From assembly GCF_029893635.1 (NCBI RefSeq), contig NZ_JARXYR010000002.1, positions 3,075,001 to 3,139,000 on the forward strand: a stretch of 64,000 bases of DNA, read 5' to 3'. Below, piece after piece: positions 26,102-34,793 of this stretch. The notes below the pieces were generated by a model. That model was not told the DNA's origin, ran no database searches, and was given only the letters and a program-made list of their open reading frames with translations. The position numbers and the translations under genes are program-made. Positions within the stretch are counted from its first letter, which is position 1; each line of letters opens with the position of its first letter. Origin of the DNA: Variovorax sp. TBS-050B (GTDB lineage Bacteria > Pseudomonadota > Gammaproteobacteria > Burkholderiales > Burkholderiaceae_C).

Positions 26102-26336
26102 TGGAAACAATAAGCGCCATACACGGCGCAGTGGCATCGGCCCGCTTGGCGTCTGGGTGACGCCGAGCCAGTCAAGGCAGATGAAGGTCAGGGGTGGGAG
26201 CCGGAAAGTCCAGCCTCGCAAGAGGGTTGCCGAAAGGCTGATGGATTTTCTTCGTCCCCGGCAGAGAGCCGGCGTTGCGGGCAACTGGACCCGGCAACGT
26301 CGCTATTGTCGCACGAGTCCGGCGAAACGCCTCGGG
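26102..26336 (-). promoter_or_regulatory. promoter and long leader region of the RNA helicase gene
   Basis: About 235 bp between the helicase start and the next gene's stop, with no coding potential I trust. It holds several GC-rich inverted segments (for example GGCGTCTGGGTGACGCC at 26149-26165). Long structured leaders are common on cold-inducible DEAD-box helicase genes; that role here is inference. No clear promoter hexamers stand out. Confidence 0.35.
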
Positions 26337-27116
26337 CTACCTGCATTGGGTCACGCGATCCAGGGTCGAGAGCAGTTTCTCGAACAGCCGGTTGCTGTAG
26401 TCGAGGTTGGGATGGATGCCGTCCTGCAGGTCGTCGCGGCCGTCGAAGCGCACCGAGCCCCAGTCGACGAAGGCCACCTTCATCTGGGCTGCCGTGATGC
26501 GCGTGAGTTCGTCGTACTGGTCGCGCCGGATCAGCTCCGCGTCGTTGATGTACAGCGCGGGCGTGGCAACCTGCCGCGAAAATCCGGTCAAGATGGGCTC
26601 GCGCCCTTCGGATCGCGCCTGCTCGAGCATGGATTTCAGCGTATGGACGAACAGTCTCGCATCGACGTTGCGCCAAGCATCGATCACGCCGTTTTCGATC
26701 ACAACCCAGCGGCCGCTGCGTGGAAGTCCATTGAATTCGCGGCGCAGGTCTGTCAATAGCGTTCCGGGTATGGAATGGTCGATGAAAGTCAGGTAAGGAT
26801 GCTTTCTCTGCAGCGCTGCCAGCGGTCTTTCCGCCGTACCGTTATTCGCCATGATGCTGTCCCCATAGACGTCTATTGTGCAGTCGAGCACTGTCATTGA
26901 CGCAGCCGAAGATGTGGCCGGTGCTGCGACGCTCAGATCGTTAGCTTGAAAGCTTGGCGGCGAAGAGACCGCGGTGGGGCTCGTCCCGCCACCGCCGCCG
27001 CAGCCACATAGCGTGAACAATCCGGCGCAGATCAGCGCCACTAGCTTGGATGAGGTCGCGCGGCGAGGCGCGTGCAACGAAGACTGCGTCCCGCGCAGCC
27101 TGACTTCTTTGGACAT
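26337..27116 (-). CDS. SGNH/GDSL-type hydrolase lipoprotein
   Basis: Exported lipoprotein of 259 residues. A basic N-terminus precedes VALICAGLFTLC and a run of glycines after the lipobox cysteine. The SGNH esterase pattern is present: block I VYGDSIMAN (nucleophile serine), a block III-like ENGVIDAW, and block V DGIHPN (Asp-x-x-His). It probably hydrolyses an ester or acetyl group at the cell surface or in the periplasm. Base composition (about 58-60 percent GC in sampled stretches) and the AT-rich upstream region differ from the neighbours, hinting at horizontal acquisition. Alone on its strand. Confidence 0.8.
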   Translation of the reverse strand: MSKEVRLRGTQSSLHAPRRATSSKLVALICAGLFTLCGCGGGGGTSPTAVSSPPSFQANDLSVAAPATSSAASMTVLDCTIDVYGDSIMANNGTAERPLAALQRKHPYLTFIDHSIPGTLLTDLRREFNGLPRSGRWVVIENGVIDAWRNVDARLFVHTLKSMLEQARSEGREPILTGFSRQVATPALYINDAELIRRDQYDELTRITAAQMKVAFVDWGSVRFDGRDDLQDGIHPNLDYSNRLFEKLLSTLDRVTQCR

Positions 27117-27447
27117 TTTGCTTCCCTGTTGAGCGATTGATTCGCCGGATTTCGGCGCCTCATCGGCCGTGCTTCGAGCGCGCAGCAGACTCTGTGACTT
27201 GAGCCTACCAACGCTGTCCGGGAGCGTTCCGGCGTGCAGGGTTGCGGATGCGGATGTTTTTCACGGATGGTGCTGCGAAAATGCAAAGATCCGATCGCGA
27301 ATCAGTAGGGATTTTTCAATTGCGGCCAGATTCAGGCCCGAGCTTCATGGCTTTGACCACAAGAGCGAGTCGAGGCCGGCGGCAGGCCCTCCACCGTCGC
27401 CCGGCATAATTTCCCCCAAAGCTCCAACCGATTTCACCCAAAGAACC
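27117..27447. other. AT-richer divergent intergenic region (331 bp)
   Basis: Gene-free stretch between the SGNH lipoprotein and ettA. It is much less GC-rich than the surroundings (about 47 percent over 27301-27360). A CATAAT at 27405-27410 is a plausible -10 for ettA about 38 bp from its start codon, without an obvious -35. I see no gene or RNA in it. Confidence 0.5.
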
Positions 27448-29110
<1,663 letters not shown>

Positions 29111-29246
29111 GTCCACCCCCATGCGGCTCACTTCGTGTAGCCGCTCCCCCTCAAAGGGGGCAACACCTGCGGCCCGGCGAAGCCGGTTCCGCGGTGTTCC
29201 CGGTTTGGCCGCACCCCGTTCTGAGCGGGTCGGCGCGGGAAGCCGC
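29111..29246. repeat. structured GC-rich intergenic element with nested hairpins
   Basis: The spacer between convergent ettA and the CMD gene holds three stems: CCCCCT-CAA-AGGGGG (about 29145-29159), ACACCTGCGG pairing with CCGCGGTGT around an inner CCGGCGAAGCCGG (29162-29196), and GAGCGG pairing with CCGCTC (29223-29248). I recognise the core as the kind of element scattered through Comamonadaceae genomes, but that is from memory. Likely terminator function for both genes. Confidence 0.55.
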
Positions 29247-29714
29247 TCAGGCCGTCTCCGTCGCAGCGCGTGGTTCCTGTCCGGACCGCGCGCTTTTTTC
29301 ATCGTCCGCCGCGAACACGTCGCGCGCCGCGAAGAGGCCGTTGAGCGCGGCCGGGAATCCCGCGTACACCGCCATCTGCATCATGACCTCGACCACCTCG
29401 TCGCGTGTCACGCCCACGTTCAGCGCGGCCTGGATGTGCACCTTCAGCTGCGGCGTGGCATTGCCCATGGCGGTGAGCGCGGCCACCGTCGCGATCTCGC
29501 GGGAGCGCAGGTCGAGGCCGGGGCGCGAATAGATGTCGCCGAACGGGAACTCGATCACCAGTCGGCCGAAGTCCGGAGCGATGCCGGCCAGGCTCTCGAC
29601 CACCTTGACGCCGCCTTCGCCGTCGATCTCATGAAGCTTGGCCAGGCCACGCGCGTAGCGCTGGCTTTCGCCCTGAACCGGGTCTTGCCGTTGTTGTTGT
29701 TGTGTGTTCGTCAT
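29247..29714 (-). CDS. carboxymuconolactone decarboxylase family protein
   Basis: Small helical protein of 155 residues. LDLRSREIATVAALTAMGNA and QLKVHIQAALNVGVTRDEVVE are the CMD-fold signature. There is no CxxC pair, so it is not an AhpD-type peroxidase partner; it is closer to gamma-carboxymuconolactone decarboxylase proper and its many uncharacterised relatives. A glutamine run (QQQQRQ) sits at the N-terminus. The start ATG 29714 lies inside the 3' end of the MerR gene (86-bp overlap), so the two are co-transcribed. Likely substrate: a small lactone or quinone-like compound. Confidence 0.85.
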   Translation of the reverse strand: MTNTQQQQRQDPVQGESQRYARGLAKLHEIDGEGGVKVVESLAGIAPDFGRLVIEFPFGDIYSRPGLDLRSREIATVAALTAMGNATPQLKVHIQAALNVGVTRDEVVEVMMQMAVYAGFPAALNGLFAARDVFAADDEKSARSGQEPRAATETA

Positions 29715-30129
29715 CGCTCGTCTTTCCTTTCCGGGCCTTGCCCGACAGAGGAGGACGCTCGTTCGTCTTCTCGACCTTGCGGTAGTGGTCGATCTTGAGC
29801 GACAGCGCCTGCATGGATTGCTGCAGCGCCGCCACCTTGGCCTGAACCTCGGCCAGATGCCGCTCGAGCATCTCGCGCCGTTCGCCGACGCTGGCGTCCC
29901 CCTGGCTTCGAAGCCTGACGAAGGCCTGCATGCCCTGGATGGACATGCCGGTCTCGCGCAGGCGCAACAGGAAGGCCAGCAAGTCCATGTCCGCGCTCGC
30001 ATAGCGGCGCTGGCCGCCGGGTGCGCGCGGCACCGCGGCGAGCAGGCCGATGCGTTCGTAGTAGCGCAGCGTGTCGGCCGAGAGGCCGGTGCGCCGCGCG
30101 ACTTCCGCAATGGTCAGTGGGGCTTCCAT
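29629..30129 (-). CDS. MerR family transcriptional regulator
   Basis: Regulator of 166 residues. N-terminal winged helix LTIAEVARRTGLSADTLRYY with the second element GGQRRYASADMDLLAFLLRL, then a long dimerisation helix (LERHLAEVQAKVAALQQSM) and a basic tail. It lacks the cysteines of metal-sensing MerR proteins and resembles the group controlling aldo-keto reductase or CMD genes. The last 28 codons overlap the CMD gene in another frame; a single-base change upstream would instead end it at a TGA overlapping the CMD ATG. Preceded by a MerR-type 19-bp-spacer promoter. Confidence 0.88.
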   Translation of the reverse strand: MEAPLTIAEVARRTGLSADTLRYYERIGLLAAVPRAPGGQRRYASADMDLLAFLLRLRETGMSIQGMQAFVRLRSQGDASVGERREMLERHLAEVQAKVAALQQSMQALSLKIDHYRKVEKTNERPPLSGKARKGKTSDDEHTTTTTARPGSGRKPALRAWPGQAS

Positions 30130-30136
30130 GGCGTGA

Positions 30137-30167
30137 ATTCTCGAAGTTGGAGCGCGCTCCAGGTCAA
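30137..30167 (-). promoter_or_regulatory. MerR-type promoter with 19-bp spacer and palindromic operator
   Basis: On the minus strand: -35 TTGACC (30167-30162), a 19-bp spacer containing the perfect palindrome TGGAGCGCGCTCCA (30161-30148), and -10 GAGAAT (30142-30137). An over-long spacer holding a dyad is the hallmark of promoters activated by MerR proteins. Only 7 bp separate the -10 from ATG 30129, so the transcript should be leaderless or nearly so. The -35 overlaps the stop of the upstream gene. Confidence 0.72.
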
Positions 30168-31558
30168 GCGGTTTTTGCGGCTTCGGTCGAAGCTGCCGCG
30201 CGCGGCGCGAAATCGCCCGGCTGCGGCCAGCGCATCTGCACGCGCTTCTGCACCGTGTGGATGTTGTTGCGCAGCGCATAGAGCTCGTCGGCGTAGGACA
30301 GCGGCACCGCCACCTTGTTGACCACGCGGTCGAGCTCGTCGAGCTCCTTCAGCAGCTCGTCGCGCTCGCCCTGCCGCGCATCGACCTTGGCCTCGATGTC
30401 GCGCAGCCGCGCGTACCAGCGGAACACGCGCCGCCGCACGCGGAACTGGTAGAGCGGCGGCACCACGCGGCTCAGCGGCAGCATCAGCACCAGCAGGCCG
30501 CCGAGCACCAGCCACATGCGTTCGATCAGGTTGCTGGCCCAGAAGGGCAGGTAGCGCTGCCAGAACGGCGGCGTGCCGTTGATCGCCCGGTCGCCCTCGG
30601 GGCTCACCGGCAGTTCGCTGGTGCGCGTGTTGGGGAAGTCGCGCGCGCGGTTGAACCAGCCCGCATCGCTGTGCACGCCCTGCGCGGCCTGGGCGAACAG
30701 CTGCCGCAGGGCCGAATGCGTGTGCTCGCGCGACAGCAGCGAGGTCGTGGCGGCGAGCAGCGCGACGTCGGACGCGGGCAGGTCGCGCGCGAGGTCGACC
30801 ACGCCGCGCGGCAGCGTGACCGCCGAGAGGAACGGAAAGCGGCGCGAGTACGCATCGGCCTGGCCGAAGTCCATCAGCTTGATGTCGCCCGCGCGCAGCA
30901 GCCGCTGCACCTGCGGCGATTCGGGCGCCGAGGCCAGCACGATCGCATCGAGCAGGCCCGCCTGCAGCGCCTCGGTGGCCGCCGCCTGCTCGAGGTTCGA
31001 GAGCTGCATCGCGCCCGCTTCGATGTGGTTGGCGCGGAAGAGCCTGTCCATGATCTCGGGCAGCCCGCTGCCCGGCATGTCGACGTTGACGCGCAGGCCG
31101 CGCAGCTGCGTGAGCGAAGTCAGCGTGCCTGTCTTGCGGTCGATCTTCTGCGCGGAATCGGCGCGGTAGAAGAGCCAGATCGGCTCGAAGAACAGGCTGC
31201 CGAGCGAGGTGAGGCCGGCTTCCTCGTCGGCCACCGGGTCGGCGCTGCCGCCGCGCACGAAGCCGACGTCGGCGCCGCCGTTGCGCAGCAGCTCCAGGTT
31301 CTCCGAGGAGCCCGAGGTCGCCTTCAGTTCGACCTCGATCCCGCTCGCCTTCAGCAGCTCGGCATAGCGCTTGCCGAACTGCGAATAGGCGCTGCCGGTG
31401 GGCCCGGTGGCGAGCGTCACATGCCGCGGCGGCTGCGGGTCGAGCCACCAGTAGGCCGCGATCAGCAGGCCGATCACGAGGAAGACGACCGGTCCCGCGG
31501 AGGCGATCAGGTCGCGGATGGACAGCAGGATCAGCTTCAGTGTCTTGGGCATCGCCAT
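30164..31558 (-). CDS. TAXI family solute-binding receptor, membrane-anchored, with C-terminal coiled coil
   Basis: Protein of 464 residues. Residues ~20-42 form an N-terminal membrane anchor, followed by a periplasmic TAXI domain (HVTLATGPTGSAYSQFGKRY, LKATSGSSENLELLRNGGADVGFV). A second membrane segment (RMWLVLGGLLVLMLPLSRVV, ~residue 347 on) is followed by a charged, heptad-rich cytosolic tail (ARLRDIEAKVDARQGERDEL). Ordinary TAXI receptors are free periplasmic proteins beside a fused TRAP permease; none is here. The form suggests a sensor or an anchored receptor. Six bp downstream of the peptidase gene on the same strand. Confidence 0.82.
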   Translation of the reverse strand: MAMPKTLKLILLSIRDLIASAGPVVFLVIGLLIAAYWWLDPQPPRHVTLATGPTGSAYSQFGKRYAELLKASGIEVELKATSGSSENLELLRNGGADVGFVRGGSADPVADEEAGLTSLGSLFFEPIWLFYRADSAQKIDRKTGTLTSLTQLRGLRVNVDMPGSGLPEIMDRLFRANHIEAGAMQLSNLEQAAATEALQAGLLDAIVLASAPESPQVQRLLRAGDIKLMDFGQADAYSRRFPFLSAVTLPRGVVDLARDLPASDVALLAATTSLLSREHTHSALRQLFAQAAQGVHSDAGWFNRARDFPNTRTSELPVSPEGDRAINGTPPFWQRYLPFWASNLIERMWLVLGGLLVLMLPLSRVVPPLYQFRVRRRVFRWYARLRDIEAKVDARQGERDELLKELDELDRVVNKVAVPLSYADELYALRNNIHTVQKRVQMRWPQPGDFAPRAAASTEAAKTA

Positions 31559-31564
31559 GGGGAA

Positions 31565-32617
31565 TCAGCCTTTCGCTGCGGCCAGGTCGGCCGCGCAGGG
31601 AACATGCAGTTCGCCGACGGTGACCGCGCGCGCGGCCAGCACGGCGCGCAGCGTGGCGCGCGCCACCGCCTCGGCGGCCATGGTGCCGAGCACCGTCATG
31701 CCGGGCCGGGCTTCGGCGCCGGGGCCGTCGAGCGGCACGCGGCCGGTGGCGAGCGCGAACAGCGTGTCGCCGTCGCTCATCGTGTGCACCGGGTTGATCG
31801 CGCGCGCGAGGCCGTCGTGCGCGACGTTCGCGAGGCGGCTGGCCTGCACCTTCGTGAGCACGGCGTCGGTCGCGACCACGCCGATCGTGGTGTTGGTGCC
31901 GGCGAGCAGCGGTCGCGGCGCATCGCCCTGCAGCAGCGCGCGGCGGGTGTCGCGCAGCGCGCGGCCGTCGTCGGTGCGGGCGCCGGCCACGGGCCGCGCG
32001 GTGTCGGGGTCGATCACGTCGCCGAGCGCGTTGACCGCGATCAGCGCGCCCACCGTCACGCCGCTCACGGTGACCGAGGCGGTGCCGATGCCGCCCTTCA
32101 TCGCGCAGTGCAGGCCGAACAGCTTGCCCACCAGCGCGCCGCTGCCGGCGCCCACGTTGCCTTCGGCCGGCATGGCGGCGCGGGCCGCTTCGCAGGCCGC
32201 GTAGCCCGCGGCGGCATCGGGGCGGATGCGGGCGTCGCCCATCGGCAGGTCGAACAGCACGGCGGCCGGCACGATCGGCAACGTGCCGAAGCGCACGTCC
32301 ATGCCGATGCCGCGTTCCTCGAGCCAGCGCATCGCGCCCTCGGCCGCCGCAAGGCCCCAGGCGCTGCCGCCCGCGAGCATGACGCCGTGCACCTGCTGCA
32401 CCAGGTTGCCGGGCGAGAGCAGGTCGGTCTCGCGCGTGCCGGGCGCCGCGCCGCGCACGTCCACGCCGGCCACCGCGCCCTCGCGCGCGAGGACCACGGT
32501 GCAGCCGGTGGGCCGGCGCGTGTCCGAGAAATGGCCGACCTCGATGCCGGGAACGTCGGTGATGGCGCCGGAAGACGGCGGCGCCGAAGCGGAAGGTGCG
32601 GAGGACGGGAGGGGCAT
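31565..32617 (-). CDS. P1/S58 family peptidase (DmpA/NylC type)
   Basis: N-terminal-nucleophile hydrolase of 350 residues. Conserved segments: ITDVPGIEVGHFSD, GCTVVLAREGAVAGVDVRG, and the self-cleavage site with N242-T243 in LLAGTNTTIGVVAT. Thr after Asn is the arrangement of the nylon-oligomer hydrolase NylC, whereas DmpA cleaves Gly-Ser. Products are amidase/aminopeptidase subunits active on beta-amino or omega-amino amides and D-amino-acid amides. No signal peptide. Paired with the membrane-anchored TAXI receptor downstream and a DadA-like oxidase divergently upstream, hinting at D-amino-acid or amide use. Confidence 0.88.
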   Translation of the reverse strand: MPLPSSAPSASAPPSSGAITDVPGIEVGHFSDTRRPTGCTVVLAREGAVAGVDVRGAAPGTRETDLLSPGNLVQQVHGVMLAGGSAWGLAAAEGAMRWLEERGIGMDVRFGTLPIVPAAVLFDLPMGDARIRPDAAAGYAACEAARAAMPAEGNVGAGSGALVGKLFGLHCAMKGGIGTASVTVSGVTVGALIAVNALGDVIDPDTARPVAGARTDDGRALRDTRRALLQGDAPRPLLAGTNTTIGVVATDAVLTKVQASRLANVAHDGLARAINPVHTMSDGDTLFALATGRVPLDGPGAEARPGMTVLGTMAAEAVARATLRAVLAARAVTVGELHVPCAADLAAAKG

Positions 32618-32650
32618 GGCGGCCGATTATGGGACGGCGTCCGCCGAGCC

Positions 32651-32668
32651 TGTTTACGCGATGTAAGG
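32651..32668. promoter_or_regulatory. direct-repeat operator-like motif between peptidase and FAD oxidase genes
   Basis: TGTTTACGCGATGTAAGG matches the motif at 13170-13187 at 14 of 18 positions, with the same 11-bp half-site spacing. It lies 33 bp from the peptidase start and 45 bp from the FAD-protein start. Candidate response-regulator site. Confidence 0.45.
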
Positions 32669-32713
32669 AGCGCGGGCGCCGCCGCATCGTGCCGCAGGCC
32701 CTACGATCGCCGC

Positions 32714-34006
32714 ATGACAGTCGAAAGCAATTCCGCCACCGGCGGCGCCGCGCGCCACGTCGTGGTGATCGGCGCGGGCGCCGTGGGCAGCGCCACCGCC
32801 ATCGAAGCGCTGCGCGCGGGCCTGCGCGTCACGGTGATCGAGCCCGGCGAACCCGGCGGCCCGCAGGCCACGAGCTACGGCAACGCGGGCTGGTTGTCGT
32901 CGCATTCGGTGGTGCCGCCCGCGCTGCCCGGCGCATGGCGCAAGGTGCCGGGCTGGCTCGCCGATCCGCTCGGTCCGCTCGCGGTGCGCTGGCGCCATCT
33001 GCCGCGCGCGCTGCCCTGGCTGCTGCGCTATCTCGCCTCGGGCTGGACCGAGGCGCGCGTGCAGCGCACGGCCGATGCGCTGCGCACCCTGCTGGCCGAC
33101 GCGCCGGCGCTGCATGCGCGGCTCGCGGGCGAGGCCGGCGTGCCGCAGCTCATCGAGCGGCGCGGGCTGTTGCATGCCTATCGCTCGCGCGCGGAGTTGG
33201 AGGGCGATGCGCTCGCCTGGCGCGTGCGCGGGCGCACCGGCGTGCAGTGGGAGGAATGGTCCGCGGCGCAGTTGCGGCAGCGCGAACCCGACCTCGATGC
33301 GCGCTACACGCTCGGCATCTTCGTGCCGGAGGCGGGCCACTGCCGCAACCCGGGCGCCTACGTGGCCGCGCTCGCGGCCCATGCGCAGGCGGCCGGCGCC
33401 GGGCGGGTGGCCGCGCGTGCGACGGGTTTTCGCATCGAGGGCGGCCGGCTGCGTGCGGTGCGCACCGAGGCCGGCGAGATCGCCTGCGATGCCGCCGCCA
33501 TCTGCGCCGGCGCGCGCTCCGGGCCGCTGGCCGCGGCGGCGGGTTCGCCGGTGCCGCTCGAATCGGAGCGCGGCTACCACGTGGTCGTCGAAGGCACCAC
33601 GGCCGGGCCGCGCACGCCGATGATGGTGGCCGACGGCAAGCTCATCGCACACTGGATGGACGGGGGCCTGCGCGCGGCGGGACAGGTGGAGATCGGCGGG
33701 CTCGAGGCCGCGCCCGACTGGCGCCGCGCCGAGATCCTGCTGCGTCATCTGCGCGCGATGTTCCCGGCGCTGGCGTCAGCGCCGGCGGCTTCGGCGAAGC
33801 ACTGGCTCGGCCATCGGCCCAGCCTGCCCGACGGGCTGCCCTGCATCGGCAGCGCGGCGGCGAGCGCCGACGTGGTGCTCGCCTTCGGACATGGCCACGT
33901 GGGCCTCTGCGGTTCGGCGCGCACCGGCCGCCTCGCCGCGCAACTGCTCGCGGGCGCCGCACCGGAGATCGCGCTCGCGCCCTTCGATCCGCGGCGTTTC
34001 GGCTGA
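32714..34006 (+). CDS. FAD-dependent D-amino-acid dehydrogenase-like oxidoreductase
   Basis: Flavoprotein of 430 residues of the DAO/DadA superfamily. The Rossmann dinucleotide motif is VVVIGAGAVGSATAIEALRA (residues 16-35); SYGNAGWLSSHSVVPP and the late GHGHVGLCGSARTG are typical of DadA-like dehydrogenases that oxidise D-amino acids at the inner membrane. It differs enough that another amine or hydroxy acid is possible. Divergent from the peptidase-TAXI pair across a 96-bp spacer; its stop faces the DUF411 gene. Confidence 0.88.
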   Translation: MTVESNSATGGAARHVVVIGAGAVGSATAIEALRAGLRVTVIEPGEPGGPQATSYGNAGWLSSHSVVPPALPGAWRKVPGWLADPLGPLAVRWRHLPRALPWLLRYLASGWTEARVQRTADALRTLLADAPALHARLAGEAGVPQLIERRGLLHAYRSRAELEGDALAWRVRGRTGVQWEEWSAAQLRQREPDLDARYTLGIFVPEAGHCRNPGAYVAALAAHAQAAGAGRVAARATGFRIEGGRLRAVRTEAGEIACDAAAICAGARSGPLAAAAGSPVPLESERGYHVVVEGTTAGPRTPMMVADGKLIAHWMDGGLRAAGQVEIGGLEAAPDWRRAEILLRHLRAMFPALASAPAASAKHWLGHRPSLPDGLPCIGSAAASADVVLAFGHGHVGLCGSARTGRLAAQLLAGAAPEIALAPFDPRRFG

Positions 34007-34018
34007 GGCGCCGAGCGC

Positions 34019-34495
34019 TCAGCGGTAGCGCTGGTAGACGCTGGCGCGGCCGTCGGCCTGCACCAGCAGCACGTCGTAGGGATCGCGCCGGCCGCCGTAG
34101 GCGGGGCCGTCCATCCCCGGCGAACCGATCGGCATGCCCGGCACCGCGAGGCCGACGGCCTTCGGCTTCTCACGCAGCAGCCGCTGGATCTCGCGCGCGG
34201 GAACGTGGCCTTCGACCGCGTAGCCGCCCACCACGCCCGTGTGGCAGCCGCCCATGCGCTCGGGCACGCCCAGCCGTGCACGCACGGCCGCGTTGCCGTC
34301 GGCGTGCACGCGGGTCGTGAAGCCGTGCGCTTCGAGGTGCTTCACCCAGTCCTCGCAGCAGCCGCAGTTCGGGTCCTTCCAGACCTCGATCGTCGGTGCG
34401 GCGGCCGGGGCGGCCGAAACGGCCCAGGGCCATGCCGTGGCCGATGCCAGCCCCAGCATCGGCGCGGCGCGCAGCAGAAGGGTGCGTCTTTGCAT
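34019..34495 (-). CDS. DUF411 family metal-binding exported protein
   Basis: Predicted periplasmic protein of 158 residues. Signal peptide with an RR start (MQRRTLLLRAAPMLGLASA, cut near SAA|PAA). The mature part opens IEVWKDPNCGCCEDWVKHLE, a thioredoxin-like fold with a CxCC metal-binding motif, and has CHTGVVGGYAVEGHVPA later. Homologues sit in copper and heavy-metal resistance loci; a copper-binding role is likely. Last of four coupled minus-strand genes. Length is normal for the family. Confidence 0.9.
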   Translation of the reverse strand: MQRRTLLLRAAPMLGLASATAWPWAVSAAPAAAPTIEVWKDPNCGCCEDWVKHLEAHGFTTRVHADGNAAVRARLGVPERMGGCHTGVVGGYAVEGHVPAREIQRLLREKPKAVGLAVPGMPIGSPGMDGPAYGGRRDPYDVLLVQADGRASVYQRYR

Positions 34496-34496
34496 C

Positions 34497-34793
34497 TCAG
34501 TTCTCCCGGGAGGATTCGTTCAATCGGCCGCGGGCCTTGTCGGCCCAGGCCTGCAGATTGTCGAGCAGGTCCTTCTGGCTGAAGGAGCAGCTTTCCTCGC
34601 TGAACAGCGCGCTCGATTCGAGCCGGTCGAGCAGGTTCAGCAGCACCTCGCCATAGCGCGGCGGTAGGGCCGCGAGCAGCTCGGCGCTCGCGCGGGCCTC
34701 GTCCGACAGAGCGGTCACCGGGCCGCCGCTGCCGTTGCGGAGCGCCTCGATGCGCCCGGCGATCGCGTCGAGCTGCGATGCAGGGGCGCTCAT
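34497..34793 (-). CDS. hypothetical protein, acidic helical, 98 residues
   Basis: Not recognised. A soluble, largely helical protein without signal or membrane segment: QLDAIAGRIEALRNG, then LSDEARASAELLAALPPRYG, LLNLLDRLESSALFSEES and LQAWADKARGRLNESSREN. Its ATG overlaps the stop of the glycerophosphodiesterase gene (ATGA) and its stop is 1 bp from the DUF411 start, so it is translated with them. The tight packing argues that it is a real gene. Confidence 0.72.
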   Translation of the reverse strand: MSAPASQLDAIAGRIEALRNGSGGPVTALSDEARASAELLAALPPRYGEVLLNLLDRLESSALFSEESCSFSQKDLLDNLQAWADKARGRLNESSREN

